Below, one piece after another: positions 16,912 through 25,505 of a stretch of 64,000 nt of DNA (position 1 is its first letter; the number at the start of each line of letters is the position of its first letter). The notes below the pieces were generated by a model. That model made no database searches and was not told where the DNA came from. It saw nothing but the letters and a program-made list of their open reading frames with translations. The translations under genes were made by a program, and so were the position numbers. The DNA is from JAJZRJ01 sp040757055 (lineage in GTDB: Bacteria > Desulfobacterota > Desulfobulbia > Desulfobulbales > Desulfurivibrionaceae): contig JBFLXY010000002.1 of the NCBI GenBank assembly GCA_040757055.1, forward strand, positions 186,001-250,000, given 5' to 3'.

Positions 16912-18573
16912 TCAGTGAGCCAGATGCTCGTGGATGATGTTCAGCAGGGCCGAAGAAACCATGTTGGCCAGCATCGTCAGGACATGCATATCATGTTCGC
17001 TGAAATTGTCATCCCTTTTGTTCACTGCCTCGATGACGCCGATGCAGATGCCGTTGATCCGCAGGGGAACGGCAAGCAGAGAGCGCGTTTCGAAATCGAA
17101 GCGGTGGTCCACCGCCTTGTCGAAACGGGCGTCGGTAAGGACGTTGGCGGCGATGGCCGGCTGGCAGTTCCGGAACACCCAGCCGGCCAGACCCATCTCG
17201 ACCGTGATGGCCTGTCCCTGCAGGGCTTTGCTTCGGGGGCCGGTGGGCAGGGCGATGAGCATCTCCTCGGTGCCCGGCCTGGCGAGCAGGATGGAGCTGG
17301 CCTCGCAGCCCAGGAGGGTGTTGGCCATCTCCAGGGACTCGTGGAGAATCCAGGGTCCTTTGCAGATGTTGTGCAGCAGCATGGAGATGCGGAGCATGGT
17401 CGCCACCTCAGCCCGGTCCATCCCCTCCAGCAGCGCTTCGGGCAGCATCTGGTGGAGCAGGCCCCGGGCGAGGGCGGAGGGGCTGATGGCGTTCATGTCC
17501 ATCAGGATGTCGCCGAGGCAGCGGCCGTTGGTGTGGCGATCGATCCACGGCAGGAGGCATTCCTTGATGGCGGCGGTCAGGCTCTCGTTGTTGGCGCGGA
17601 CCTGCTTGCGCTGCTGCTGGGCGGCCAGGGCGGCGTTGATCTGTTCGCAGGAGGCGAGGCCCATCTCCCGCAGCACGTCGCCCAGGCGGCGCCACTGGCC
17701 ACGGAGATCGAGGAGATGGGAGGAGAGATTGGCGGCGATGTTTTCGTGGTAGGGATTGCGGCCCTCGCCGAAGAAAATGGTGAGGTAGCGGTCCATGCGC
17801 CCGTGGCGCGCAAGCCGCGGCGCCACGAAATCTTCGTAGAACTGGAGCACCCCCTCCTTGAGTTCCCTGGCCGACTTGTACACCGGCGCGCCCCGTTGCC
17901 GTATCTGCTCGGTGCCTTCATGCTCATAGACCTCCTTGAACTCGACAAAAAGATCCCTGAGCCGGGGCAGGTATTCGTTATCGGCCATCTGGGCCACCAG
18001 GTCGGCAGTGGGAATCATCCGGGCCAGCGCCAGTTCCAGCGGATCGGGGAAGAGGGTTTCGGCGTCCGGCTCGTGGCGGTAGTCGGTGAGCGAGATCATG
18101 GCCGGCACCAAGTGTTGCGACCGGGAGGGCCAGCGGCTTTCGGTCAGATAGCGTCCGGCCATTTCCATGCCCCGCTGGACATGGGTGAAGGTGTACTTGC
18201 CGCCCCGCCCCTCGTGGTCGCCCTTGTCCTTGATGTAGCCGGAATCATGGAAAAGGCCGGCGGCAATGCCGCAAAGGAAGAGTTCCTCGGAGAATTTTGG
18301 ACTGCCGGAGCGGTTCCAGCCCGCGGCCATGCGGGTTACGGTGAGGGCGGCATCGAGGGCGTGGCCGAAATTGTGGTAGGGCACCTCGCACGCCTCGTGG
18401 GTGGGCCAGCGCCCTTCGTACAGGTCGGCGACATCCCGGATCAGGCGGTCGAGGCGGGCCGGCACCCGGCCGTATTCCTCCTTGACGATGGCCAGCAGAA
18501 GGTCGATGGTGTTCTGCCGCCGGGTGCTCTTCGCGTCAACCTGGGTTTTGAGTTGCTTTGTCACCGTTGCCAT
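16912..18573 (-). CDS. HD-type phosphodiesterase-like protein with C-terminal GAF domain
   Basis: A 553-residue cytoplasmic protein. The N-terminal half carries YHNFGHALDAA near 66 and GLFHDSGYIKD near 107, closely resembling the metal-binding YHNxxHAxDV and HD motifs of class I cyclic-nucleotide phosphodiesterases. The middle (about 240-370) is helical with LGDVLREMGLASCEQINAAL and LGDILMDMNAISPSAL, two similar 'low expectation' repeats. The C-terminal GAF domain (about 385-545) has VPLRINGICIGVIEAVNK and FSEHDMHVLTMLANMVSSAL. No TM segments. Predicted role: nucleotide or second-messenger hydrolysis under small-ligand control; substrate unknown. It lies 15 bp ahead of yejA and has its own promoter at 18612-18640. 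Confidence 0.82.
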   Translation of the reverse strand: MATVTKQLKTQVDAKSTRRQNTIDLLLAIVKEEYGRVPARLDRLIRDVADLYEGRWPTHEACEVPYHNFGHALDAALTVTRMAAGWNRSGSPKFSEELFLCGIAAGLFHDSGYIKDKGDHEGRGGKYTFTHVQRGMEMAGRYLTESRWPSRSQHLVPAMISLTDYRHEPDAETLFPDPLELALARMIPTADLVAQMADNEYLPRLRDLFVEFKEVYEHEGTEQIRQRGAPVYKSARELKEGVLQFYEDFVAPRLARHGRMDRYLTIFFGEGRNPYHENIAANLSSHLLDLRGQWRRLGDVLREMGLASCEQINAALAAQQQRKQVRANNESLTAAIKECLLPWIDRHTNGRCLGDILMDMNAISPSALARGLLHQMLPEALLEGMDRAEVATMLRISMLLHNICKGPWILHESLEMANTLLGCEASSILLARPGTEEMLIALPTGPRSKALQGQAITVEMGLAGWVFRNCQPAIAANVLTDARFDKAVDHRFDFETRSLLAVPLRINGICIGVIEAVNKRDDNFSEHDMHVLTMLANMVSSALLNIIHEHLAH

Positions 18574-18876
18574 GGGTCCGGGGGCGTTGCGCCCTGTTGT
18601 TGATTTTTTTCATGGTATATGGGGTGGCGGCAATGGTCAATCGGATATTCGCCGCCGCGGTTATCTTTTGTGAGAACGCCTGACGGCGGACTTTTCCGCC
18701 GTGGCGGCAGGACAGGGAGAAGCGTTGCGGGAGTGCGTTTTTCAGATGCATCCGCGGCGGTACGTATGGTACATAAAAGGATTCATGACGAGTACCGTCT
18801 CCGGCCGCATGCCGGCCGCATGATTGACTTTAAGGGCACGGGCTTCGTTTTCTGCCCGCTCAGGAGGGACAACCCC
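18574..18876. other. Divergent intergenic region with tandem 11-bp repeat
   Basis: 303 bp between the HD/GAF gene (minus) and leuC (plus). It holds the minus-strand promoter above, two perfect tandem copies of CCGGCCGCATG at 18801-18811 and 18812-18822 (which also form the dyad CCGGC-N5-GCCGG), and a TTGACT at 18824 shortly after. A clear plus-strand promoter with both boxes was not found. leuC has a very good AGGAGGG at 18862-18868. No leader peptide or riboswitch was recognised. Confidence 0.5.
18612..18640 (-). promoter_or_regulatory. Promoter for the HD/GAF gene
   Basis: Minus strand TTGACC (18640-18635), 17-bp spacer, TACCAT (18617-18612), with the start codon about 39 bp downstream of the -10. 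It probably drives HD/GAF and yejA. Confidence 0.55.
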
Positions 18877-20160
18877 ATGGGAAAGACCATCACCGAAAAG
18901 ATATTCGACGCCCACCGGCGCGACAACCCGACACCGGACAACGTGATCCTCGATCTCGATGTGGTCATGTGCCACGAGATCACCACCCCGATTGCGGTGA
19001 CCGATCTCGAGGCGCGCGGCATGGACCGGGTCTTCGACCCGGACAGGATCAAGGTGGTGATCGACCACGTCACCCCCTCCAAGGACTCGAAGACCGCCAC
19101 CCAGGCCAAGATCCTCCGTGACTGGGCGCGGCGCCACAAGATCCGCGACTTCTTCGACGTGGGCCGCAACGGCGTCTGCCACGCCCTCTTCCCGGAAAAG
19201 GGCTTCATCCGCCCCGGCTACACCGTGATCATGGGCGACTCGCACACCTGCACCCACGGGGCCTTTGGCGCCTTTGCCGCTGGCGTGGGCACCACCGACC
19301 TCGAAGTCGGCATCCTGAAGGGAGTCTGCTCCTTCCGGCTGCCCAAGACCATGAAGATCACCATCACCGGCACCCTGCCCAAGGGGGTCTACGCCAAGGA
19401 CGTGATCCTCTCCATCATCCGGCAGATCAGTGTGAACGGCGCCACCGACGCCATCATGGAATTCGTCGGCCCGGTGGTGGAACAGATGAGCATGGAGAGC
19501 CGCATGACCCTCTGCAACATGGCCATCGAGGCGGGCGCCACCTGCGGCGTCTGCCTGCCCGACCGGGTTACGGCCGAGTACCTCTGGCCCTTCATCAAGG
19601 ACGAATATGGTTCCCTGGAGCAGGCGGTCACCGATTTTGCGCAGTGGCATTCCGATCCGGATGCAACCTACTGGAAGGAGTTGACCTGCGACGTCTCCAG
19701 CCTCGTGCCGCAGATCACCTACGGCTTCAAGCCGGACGAGGTGAAGGACGTTACCGAGATGGAAGGGCGCCCGGTGGACCAGGTCTACATGGGCTCCTGC
19801 ACCAACGGCCGCATCGAGGACCTGCGCGAGGCCGCCAAGGTGCTCAAAGGCCGCACCATTGCCGAAACGGTGCGCGGCATCCTCTCGCCGGCCACGCCGC
19901 AGGTCTATAACCAGGCACTGGCCGAAGGGATTATCAACATCTTCATGGAGGCGGGGTTCTGCGTCACCAACCCCACCTGCGGCGCCTGTCTCGGCATGTC
20001 GAACGGCGTCCTGGCCGAGGGGGAGATCTGCGCCTCCACCACCAACCGCAACTTCAACGGCCGCATGGGCAAGGGCGGCATCGTCCACCTGATGAGCCCG
20101 GTCTCGGCCGCGGCCGCCGCGGTGGCCGGCCACATCACCGATCCGCGCAAGTATCTGTAA
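18877..20160 (+). CDS. leuC: 3-isopropylmalate dehydratase large subunit
   Basis: Aconitase-family large subunit, 427 residues, the size of the LeuC2/archaeal-type enzyme rather than the ~465-residue enterobacterial LeuC. Motifs: VMCHEITTPIAV near 29, MGDSHTCTHGAFG near 117, and 4Fe-4S cysteines in MGSCTNGR (near 307) and NPTCGACLGM (near 367). With LeuD it isomerises 2-isopropylmalate to 3-isopropylmalate, and probably also citramalate, since a citramalate synthase gene lies at 55.0 kb. ATG 18877 has AGGAGGG 8 bp upstream. leuD follows after 12 bp. A related homoaconitase-type specificity cannot be excluded from sequence alone. Confidence 0.9.
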   Translation: MGKTITEKIFDAHRRDNPTPDNVILDLDVVMCHEITTPIAVTDLEARGMDRVFDPDRIKVVIDHVTPSKDSKTATQAKILRDWARRHKIRDFFDVGRNGVCHALFPEKGFIRPGYTVIMGDSHTCTHGAFGAFAAGVGTTDLEVGILKGVCSFRLPKTMKITITGTLPKGVYAKDVILSIIRQISVNGATDAIMEFVGPVVEQMSMESRMTLCNMAIEAGATCGVCLPDRVTAEYLWPFIKDEYGSLEQAVTDFAQWHSDPDATYWKELTCDVSSLVPQITYGFKPDEVKDVTEMEGRPVDQVYMGSCTNGRIEDLREAAKVLKGRTIAETVRGILSPATPQVYNQALAEGIINIFMEAGFCVTNPTCGACLGMSNGVLAEGEICASTTNRNFNGRMGKGGIVHLMSPVSAAAAAVAGHITDPRKYL

Positions 20161-20172
20161 GGGGAAACGAAC

Positions 20173-20688
20173 ATGAAAAATTTCAGCGGCAGGGTTTTGT
20201 TCCTGGACCGGAGCGACATCAATACCGACGAGATCATCCCGGCCAAGTACCTCACCGAAAATACCAAGATGGCGCTGCAGCCCTTTGCGCTGGAAGACCT
20301 CAAGCTGGGCGGCTTCGATCCCAGGCGGGACGTGGCGGGCAAAGGGGTGGTCGTCACCCGGGCCAACTTTGGCTGCGGCTCCTCCCGCGAGCATGCGGTC
20401 TGGGTCTTCGAGGTGAACGACATCAACGTGGTGATCGCCGAGAGTTTTGCCCGCATCTTCCGGCAGAACATGTACAACTGCGGCATGCTGGCCATCGAAC
20501 TGCCCAGGGGGGAGATCAATTCCCTCTTTTCCCTGGGCGGCGAGGTGGAGATTTCGGTGGACCTGGCCAAGGGTGAGCTGACCGCCAAGGGCAACAAGAC
20601 AATGACCTGCCGTTTCGCCCTCAACGAATTCGACCGCAAGCTGGTCGAGGCCGGCGGCTGGCTCGCCTACGCCGACAAAAACTACTAG
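20173..20688 (+). CDS. leuD: 3-isopropylmalate dehydratase small subunit
   Basis: The 171-residue swivelling small subunit that completes the LeuCD active site. SDINTDEIIPAKYLT near 14 and NFGCGSSREHAVW near 65 are the family hallmarks; the latter carries the substrate-binding Ser/Arg. Short prokaryotic form, matching the size class of the large subunit. It starts 12 bp after leuC with GGGGAAACG upstream, and a strong terminator follows 21 bp after its stop. Confidence 0.91.
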   Translation: MKNFSGRVLFLDRSDINTDEIIPAKYLTENTKMALQPFALEDLKLGGFDPRRDVAGKGVVVTRANFGCGSSREHAVWVFEVNDINVVIAESFARIFRQNMYNCGMLAIELPRGEINSLFSLGGEVEISVDLAKGELTAKGNKTMTCRFALNEFDRKLVEAGGWLAYADKNY

Positions 20689-20709
20689 GCAAGCCCGAAG
20701 AACGGACTC

Positions 20710-20749
20710 AATGCCTCTCTTCCGGCGTCGGGAGGGAGGCATTTTTTTT
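20710..20749 (+). terminator. Intrinsic terminator after leuCD
   Basis: A long stem: AATGCCTC pairs with GAGGCATT and continues inward through TCTTCC/GGGAGG (with G-U pairs) around the loop GGCGTC, followed by a run of eight T. Confidence 0.85.
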
Positions 20750-20763
20750 GGGGAACGAGACCG

Positions 20764-22107
20764 GTGAGCGCCAAAAACGAACTCGACATCGACAAGGTGG
20801 TGGCCGGCGGCCTGGGCCTGGGCCATCAGCCCGGCGGTCAGGCGGTATTCGTGCCCTATGTCCTGCCGGGGGAGAAGGTGCGCATCCGGATTGCCCGGCG
20901 CCGCACGCAGTACAGCGAGGCGCAGCTGGTCGAGGTGATGACCCCGGCAGCGGGCCGGCGGAATCCGCCCTGCCCGCACTTTGGCCGTTGCGGCGGCTGC
21001 GATGTGCAGCACGCTGAGTATCCCACCCAACTCTTGCTCAAGGAGTCGATCCTCCGGGAGTTGCTGGCGCGTGGCGGGATAACCGGCGCAGGGGAGAAGG
21101 TCCCTCTCACCGTGGCCGCCGCACCTGAGGAGTTTGGCTACCGCCAGCGCATCCGTCTCCAGGTGGCCCCGGATGGCCGGCCCGGCTTCTATCGGCGCCA
21201 TTCCCACGAGGTGGTGACTGTCACCGGCTGCCCCTTGGCAGCCCCTGTGATCAACGAACTGGTGGCCGAACTGTTGCGCCATCCCGCGGCCCGCCCGTTG
21301 CTCGATCATGCCGTGGCCCTTGAGTGCATCCTCAGCCCGGCGGAAGGGCGGCTGATCCTTCTTTGTCACACCAAGCGGGAGGTGCGGGCCGCCGACCGCC
21401 AGCATGCCGCGACCCTGTGCGCGGCCCTTCCGCGGCTCAAGGGTATCCTCTTCAGCGTGCCGGGAAAGGCGCTTGGCCCGGTTGTCACCAGCAGCGGAAT
21501 ATCCGACGACCTTGCCCTCCTCCAGATCCGTTTCACCATCCCGGCCGCCATTGCCGGCCGGTCCCTTGCCCTGACCGTGGAGCCGGGCGGCTTCAGCCAG
21601 GTGAACCCGCAACAGAACGAGACGATGATCGCCACCCTCCTGACCTGGCTCGGCCTTGGCGACAGCGAGTCGGTGCTCGATCTCTTCTGCGGCATGGGGA
21701 ATTTTTCGTTGCCACTGGCGGCAGGGGCACGGTCGGTGGTGGGCATGGACCTTCAGGGTGCCGCCATCCGCAGTGCCAAGCGCAATGCCGAATTGAATGG
21801 GCTGGCCAACTGCCGCTTCGAGAAGATGGGGGCCGGGGAGGGGGCGCAACGGCTGAGAGCGGCAGGGGAGCGGTTCGATGTGGTGCTGCTCGATCCGCCG
21901 CGGGCCGGCTGCAAGGAGGTGGTGCCGCATCTGGCCGCTTTGGGTGCCGAGCGCCTCGTCTACATCTCCTGCGATCCCGCCACCCTTACCCGCGACCTTG
22001 GCCTGATTGGCGAACAGGGTTATGCCATCGAGCGGATGCAGCTTGTCGACATGTTCCCCCAGACCCACCATCTGGAGACCATGGTGCTGCTCAGGCGCGC
22101 TGCTTAA
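20764..22107 (+). CDS. rlmD: 23S rRNA (uracil-5-)-methyltransferase, RlmD/TrmA family
   Basis: SAM-dependent RNA m5U methyltransferase, 447 residues. An N-terminal TRAM-like segment (about 1-60) is followed by the Fe-S cysteines of CPHFGRCGGCDVQH near 75, a Rossmann SAM site VLDLFCGMGNFSLPLA near 300, DVVLLDPPRAGC near 375, and the catalytic Cys in YISCDPATLTRDL near 400. RlmD (U1939) is the most likely member, but RlmCD-like or tRNA specificity is not excluded. GTG start at 20764 follows the leuD terminator closely. The 3' end overlaps the convergent dacB end by 4 bp. Confidence 0.88.
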   Translation: MSAKNELDIDKVVAGGLGLGHQPGGQAVFVPYVLPGEKVRIRIARRRTQYSEAQLVEVMTPAAGRRNPPCPHFGRCGGCDVQHAEYPTQLLLKESILRELLARGGITGAGEKVPLTVAAAPEEFGYRQRIRLQVAPDGRPGFYRRHSHEVVTVTGCPLAAPVINELVAELLRHPAARPLLDHAVALECILSPAEGRLILLCHTKREVRAADRQHAATLCAALPRLKGILFSVPGKALGPVVTSSGISDDLALLQIRFTIPAAIAGRSLALTVEPGGFSQVNPQQNETMIATLLTWLGLGDSESVLDLFCGMGNFSLPLAAGARSVVGMDLQGAAIRSAKRNAELNGLANCRFEKMGAGEGAQRLRAAGERFDVVLLDPPRAGCKEVVPHLAALGAERLVYISCDPATLTRDLGLIGEQGYAIERMQLVDMFPQTHHLETMVLLRRAA

Positions 22108-23339
22108 CGCCCGTGGTGGAGTGATTCCAGATATCGCAACAGCTGGTCCCGGCGGTTTTGGGGCTGATTGAGCATGAGCACAAAGGGATCGAGCCCCAGC
22201 GGTCCCTGGAAATAGCCGGCATAGCTATAGACCCCATTGAGGGTGCCGGTTTTGACCATCACGCCATCGCGCATCGGCATCAGATCCGCATAGGGCCGGA
22301 AGGCGCGGAGAAGGGCTATCATGGCCTGCGGCGTGACCCGGTTCTTCCGCGACAGTCCCGAGCCTTCTTCCACCGTGAATTCCTGGGGCGCAATTCGCGC
22401 TTTCTCCCGCAGAAATTCGGCCAGGGCGCGCTGCCCTTTCTCCCAGGTGGCGGGACCGCCGAACCGTTTGGTTCCGCAGGCGAGGAAGAGCTGGTTGGCG
22501 ATGAAATTGTTCGAGTGCTCCAGCATGGCCCGCACCGCCTCGTTGAGGGTGGTTGACGAAAGATGGCGGACGATGGGCGCAAGTCCCGCCGGAACGGCGC
22601 CGGGCCGGATGGAGCCGCTGACCGCAATCCCTTGTTCCCGCAACGCCTCGGCCAGGAGTTCCCCCGCGTATTGGCTCATCTCTTCTTTTTTTTGCGAGAT
22701 GTTGATCCGGTGGGTGCCGGCGGGCAATCCCCTCCCAAGGCGGATCATGAGCGGCAGGGTGGGAGTCTCGGGTTCGGCGGAACGGATGGTGCCGTCCGGC
22801 TCCTTGCTGATGTGGATGGTGTTGAAGTTGACGGCCAGTCCGCTGTTGGCCACATCGTACGGGTTCAAGGTACTGGTGGCGCCATCCGCGGCAGCCGGGG
22901 AGAGATGGAAGGCAGAGTCGTCCAGCACGATGTTCCGGACTTCCCGCACACCGGCGGCGTGCAGTCGGGCAGCGATGCGGGCGACCTCCTCGGAGATCAG
23001 CATGGGGTCGCCGCTGCCTTGCAGGGAGAGCGTCTGGTCCGGCCCGTAATAGCAGCAAGTCTCGAAGCGGAAATCCGGCCCCAGCAGGGTGAGGGCCTGG
23101 AACGCGGTGGCGATTTTCCAGATGCTGGCAGGCACCAGGGCGGTGTCGGGTCGGTGGGCCGCAATGATGCGGCCGTTCCGTTCCAGCAGATAGCCGCCAT
23201 TGTGCACGTAAGCAGGTGGTGTTGCTCCTCCTGCGCCGGCCAGGAGTGGGGATGGGGTGAGCAGCCAGCAGGCGAGCAGCCATGCCACGGCTCCCTTTCT
23301 GGTGCGGGTCCGATGCGGCAGGTGAGAGGCGGTGCGCAT
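22104..23339 (-). CDS. dacB: D-alanyl-D-alanine carboxypeptidase/endopeptidase (PBP4, DacB family)
   Basis: Exported class C penicillin-binding protein, 411 residues, trimming peptidoglycan peptides. Signal peptide in the first about 35 residues (WLLACWLLTPSPLLAGA). Catalytic SxxK is SIWK near 72, SxN is SNN near 275, and the KTG motif is KTGTLNG near 370. Slightly shorter than E. coli PBP4 (477), with a reduced insert domain. Convergent overlap of 4 bp with rlmD, and 51 bp downstream of it on the plus-strand map lies the trpB2 3' end. Confidence 0.92.
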   Translation of the reverse strand: MRTASHLPHRTRTRKGAVAWLLACWLLTPSPLLAGAGGATPPAYVHNGGYLLERNGRIIAAHRPDTALVPASIWKIATAFQALTLLGPDFRFETCCYYGPDQTLSLQGSGDPMLISEEVARIAARLHAAGVREVRNIVLDDSAFHLSPAAADGATSTLNPYDVANSGLAVNFNTIHISKEPDGTIRSAEPETPTLPLMIRLGRGLPAGTHRINISQKKEEMSQYAGELLAEALREQGIAVSGSIRPGAVPAGLAPIVRHLSSTTLNEAVRAMLEHSNNFIANQLFLACGTKRFGGPATWEKGQRALAEFLREKARIAPQEFTVEEGSGLSRKNRVTPQAMIALLRAFRPYADLMPMRDGVMVKTGTLNGVYSYAGYFQGPLGLDPFVLMLNQPQNRRDQLLRYLESLHHGR

Positions 23340-23390
23340 GGAAGAAAACGGCGGCCCCTGGCTGGTGGACGCAGGGGCCGCCGGTGTGGT

Positions 23391-24737
23391 TCAGATCCTG
23401 GGCAGGTTCTTGGTGGCCTCGGCGATCGCCTCGGCCGGGTACTCGTAGTTGCTCAGTTCGCCGGCGAAATACTTCTCGTAGCTCGACAGGTCGAGCAGGC
23501 CATGGCCGGAGAGGTTGAAGAGGATGGTCTTGGGCTCGTTCTTGTCCCTGGTGGCCTCAATGATCGCCGCCCGTACGGCATGGCAGGATTCCGGCGCCGG
23601 GATGATGCCCTCGGTCTGGGCAAAGAGCACGCCCGCCTCGAAGCATTCGAGCTGGTTCAACGCCATGGCCTCCATCAGGTTCTCGCGCTGCAGCGCGCTG
23701 ATGATGGGCGCCATGCCGTGGTAACGGAGGCCGCCGGCGTGGATGCCTGCCGGAATGAAGTCGTGGCCCAGGGTGTACATATAGAGTAGCGGGGTGCGCT
23801 GGGAAACGTCGCCGAAGTCGTAGGCATAGACCCCTTTGGTCAGGGTCGGGCAGGAGGCGGGTTCGACGCCGATGAGGCGGATCTTCTTGCCGTCGAGCTT
23901 GTCCGGCACGAAGGGCGAGGCGAGCCCCGCGAAGTTGGAGCCGCCGCCGCAGCAGCCGATGATCACGTCCGGATAGTCGCCGACCATGGCGAGCTGCTTC
24001 TTGGCTTCGAGACCGATGATGGTCTGGTGGTGGCAGACGTGATTCAGCACCGAACCCAGGGCGTATTTGGTGTCGTCCCGGGACACGGTATCTTCCAGGG
24101 CCTCGCTGATGGCGATGCCCAAAGAGCCGGGGGTGTTCGGATCCCGCTCCAGAATGGCCCGGCCGGTGGGGGTGTCGGGGCTGGGGCTGGCCACGATCTG
24201 GGCGCCGTAGGTGTTCATCATCACCTTGCGGTAGGGCTTCTGGTCGAAGGAAACCCGCACCATGTAGACCTTGCACTCCAGGCCGAACTTATGGGTGGCA
24301 AAGGAGAGGGCGCTGCCCCACTGGCCGGCGCCGGTTTCGGTGGCAAGGCGCTTGACTCCCTCGCGCTTGTTGTAGTAGGCCTGGGCCACGGCGGAGTTGG
24401 TCTTGTGGCTGCCCGAGGGGGAGACGCCTTCGTACTTGTAATAGATCTTCGCCCTGGTGCCGATGGCCTCTTCCAGGAAATTGGCGCGGATGAGCGGCGA
24501 AGGCCGCCAGATGCTGATGATGTCGAGCACCTCTTCCGGGATGTCGATCCACCGCTTGTCGCTCATCTCCTGTTCCAGGAGCCCCATGGGGAAGATGCGC
24601 GCCATTTTTTCCGGCGCCACCGGCTGCTTGGTTTCCGGGTCGAGCGGCGGCCTGACGCCGTTGGGGATATCGGTCATCACGTTGTACCATTGGGTGACCC
24701 GCTGGTCGTGGGGAAGTTCGATGCGTTTAGGCTTCAT
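23391..24737 (-). CDS. trpB: TrpB2-type tryptophan synthase beta chain
   Basis: PLP enzyme of 448 residues that forms L-tryptophan from indole and serine. The length and motifs (WRPSPLIRA, SPSGSHKTNSAVAQAYY with the PLP Lys, GCCGGGSNFAG phosphate-binding loop) are those of the long TrpB2 group, which commonly lacks a partner TrpA and may salvage indole. ATG 24737 is preceded by AGGAAGG; the frame extends upstream to 24791 but that part has no SD. No trpA or other trp gene is nearby. It is divergent from rubrerythrin. Confidence 0.92.
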   Translation of the reverse strand: MKPKRIELPHDQRVTQWYNVMTDIPNGVRPPLDPETKQPVAPEKMARIFPMGLLEQEMSDKRWIDIPEEVLDIISIWRPSPLIRANFLEEAIGTRAKIYYKYEGVSPSGSHKTNSAVAQAYYNKREGVKRLATETGAGQWGSALSFATHKFGLECKVYMVRVSFDQKPYRKVMMNTYGAQIVASPSPDTPTGRAILERDPNTPGSLGIAISEALEDTVSRDDTKYALGSVLNHVCHHQTIIGLEAKKQLAMVGDYPDVIIGCCGGGSNFAGLASPFVPDKLDGKKIRLIGVEPASCPTLTKGVYAYDFGDVSQRTPLLYMYTLGHDFIPAGIHAGGLRYHGMAPIISALQRENLMEAMALNQLECFEAGVLFAQTEGIIPAPESCHAVRAAIIEATRDKNEPKTILFNLSGHGLLDLSSYEKYFAGELSNYEYPAEAIAEATKNLPRI

Positions 24738-24795
24738 GGAGGGACCTTCCTTTCTGTCTGGCATGTTTTGAAAGAGTGATGGAAAAATCACAGGT

Positions 24796-24823
24796 TATTT
24801 ACCCCTCTTCAACTGAAATTCAA
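24796..24823 (-). promoter_or_regulatory. Candidate promoter for trpB2
   Basis: Minus strand TTGAAT (24823-24818), 16-bp spacer, TAAATA (24801-24796), about 59 bp upstream of the ATG. Moderate match in an AT-rich gap. Confidence 0.4.
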
Positions 24824-24843
24824 AGCGAAAATCGCCTGCGAAG

Positions 24844-24852
24844 TGGTATCAT
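24844..24852 (+). promoter_or_regulatory. Extended -10 promoter for rubrerythrin
   Basis: TGGTATCAT, an extended -10, ends 31 bp before the rubrerythrin ATG. It overlaps the alternative ATG at 24851, which supports the downstream start. Confidence 0.5.
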
Positions 24853-24883
24853 GCGAGAAAACCCGAACTGGAGGTATTCCACA

Positions 24884-25381
24884 ATGAGCAAAACCGAGCA
24901 GAATCTGTGGGAGGCATTTGCCGGCGAATCCCAGGCCAACCGGAAATATCTCGCCTTTGCCAAGAAGGCGGACAAGGACGGCTATCCCCAGGTGGCCAAG
25001 CTCTTCCGGGCCGCGGCCCATGCGGAAACAGTCCATGCCCATGCCCATCTGCGCGCACTGAAGGCCATCGGCGACACCGGGGAAAACCTCAAGGCTGCGG
25101 TGGCCGGCGAGATCCATGAGTTCGAGTCCATGTATCCGGCCATGATCGAGGCGGCCAAGGCGGAAGGGAACAAGGCGGCGGAGATGTCCTTTACCTTTGC
25201 CAACACCGTGGAGAAAACCCACGCCGGGCTGTATCAAAAGGCCCTCGATCAGCTCGACACCATGCCTGCCACGGATTATTACGTCTGCGAGGTGTGCGGC
25301 CACACCCATGAGGGCAGCGAACCGCCGGAGAAATGCCCGGTCTGCGGCGCCAACAAGAACGCCTTCACCAGAATCGATTGA
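24884..25381 (+). CDS. rbr: Rubrerythrin
   Basis: Peroxide-reducing di-iron protein of 165 residues, an oxidative-stress enzyme of anaerobes. N-terminal ferritin-like domain with Glu/His ligands in WEAFAGESQANRKYLAFA (near 9-26), AAAHAETVHA, and EFESMYPAMIEAAKAEG. C-terminal rubredoxin-like zinc/iron site from CEVCGHTHEG and CPVCGANKNAF (near 135-160). ATG 24884 has GGAGG 9 bp upstream; the earlier in-frame ATG 24851 would start inside the -10. A strong terminator follows 21 bp after the stop. Monocistronic. Confidence 0.95.
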   Translation: MSKTEQNLWEAFAGESQANRKYLAFAKKADKDGYPQVAKLFRAAAHAETVHAHAHLRALKAIGDTGENLKAAVAGEIHEFESMYPAMIEAAKAEGNKAAEMSFTFANTVEKTHAGLYQKALDQLDTMPATDYYVCEVCGHTHEGSEPPEKCPVCGANKNAFTRID

Positions 25382-25402
25382 TTCCGCCGGAAAAACCTGC
25401 CA

Positions 25403-25433
25403 ACGGGCGGTGAATGGCCGCCCGTTTTCTTTT
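25403..25433 (+). terminator. Intrinsic terminator after rubrerythrin
   Basis: Perfect 8-bp stem ACGGGCGG/CCGCCCGT with a 7-nt loop, followed by TTTCTTTT. Confidence 0.8.
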
Positions 25434-25448
25434 GCCCCGCCCTCGCCG

Positions 25449-25477
25449 TTGACAAAACCTCCCGTCCTGACTAAGGT
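25449..25477 (+). promoter_or_regulatory. Promoter for gmhA
   Basis: Perfect -35 TTGACA (25449-25454), 17-bp spacer, -10 TAAGGT (25472-25477), 28 bp upstream of the ATG. One of three promoters in the window with this -10. Confidence 0.65.
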
Positions 25478-25505
25478 TTCTCGCTATTCCACAGGAGGGT
25501 AACGC

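Noticed and set aside
15601..22071. Antisense frames of about 1000 and 1109 codons opposite yejA, the HD/GAF gene, leuCD and rlmD
   Set aside because: The sense strand carries clear domain motifs; the antisense frames arise from high GC and codon bias.
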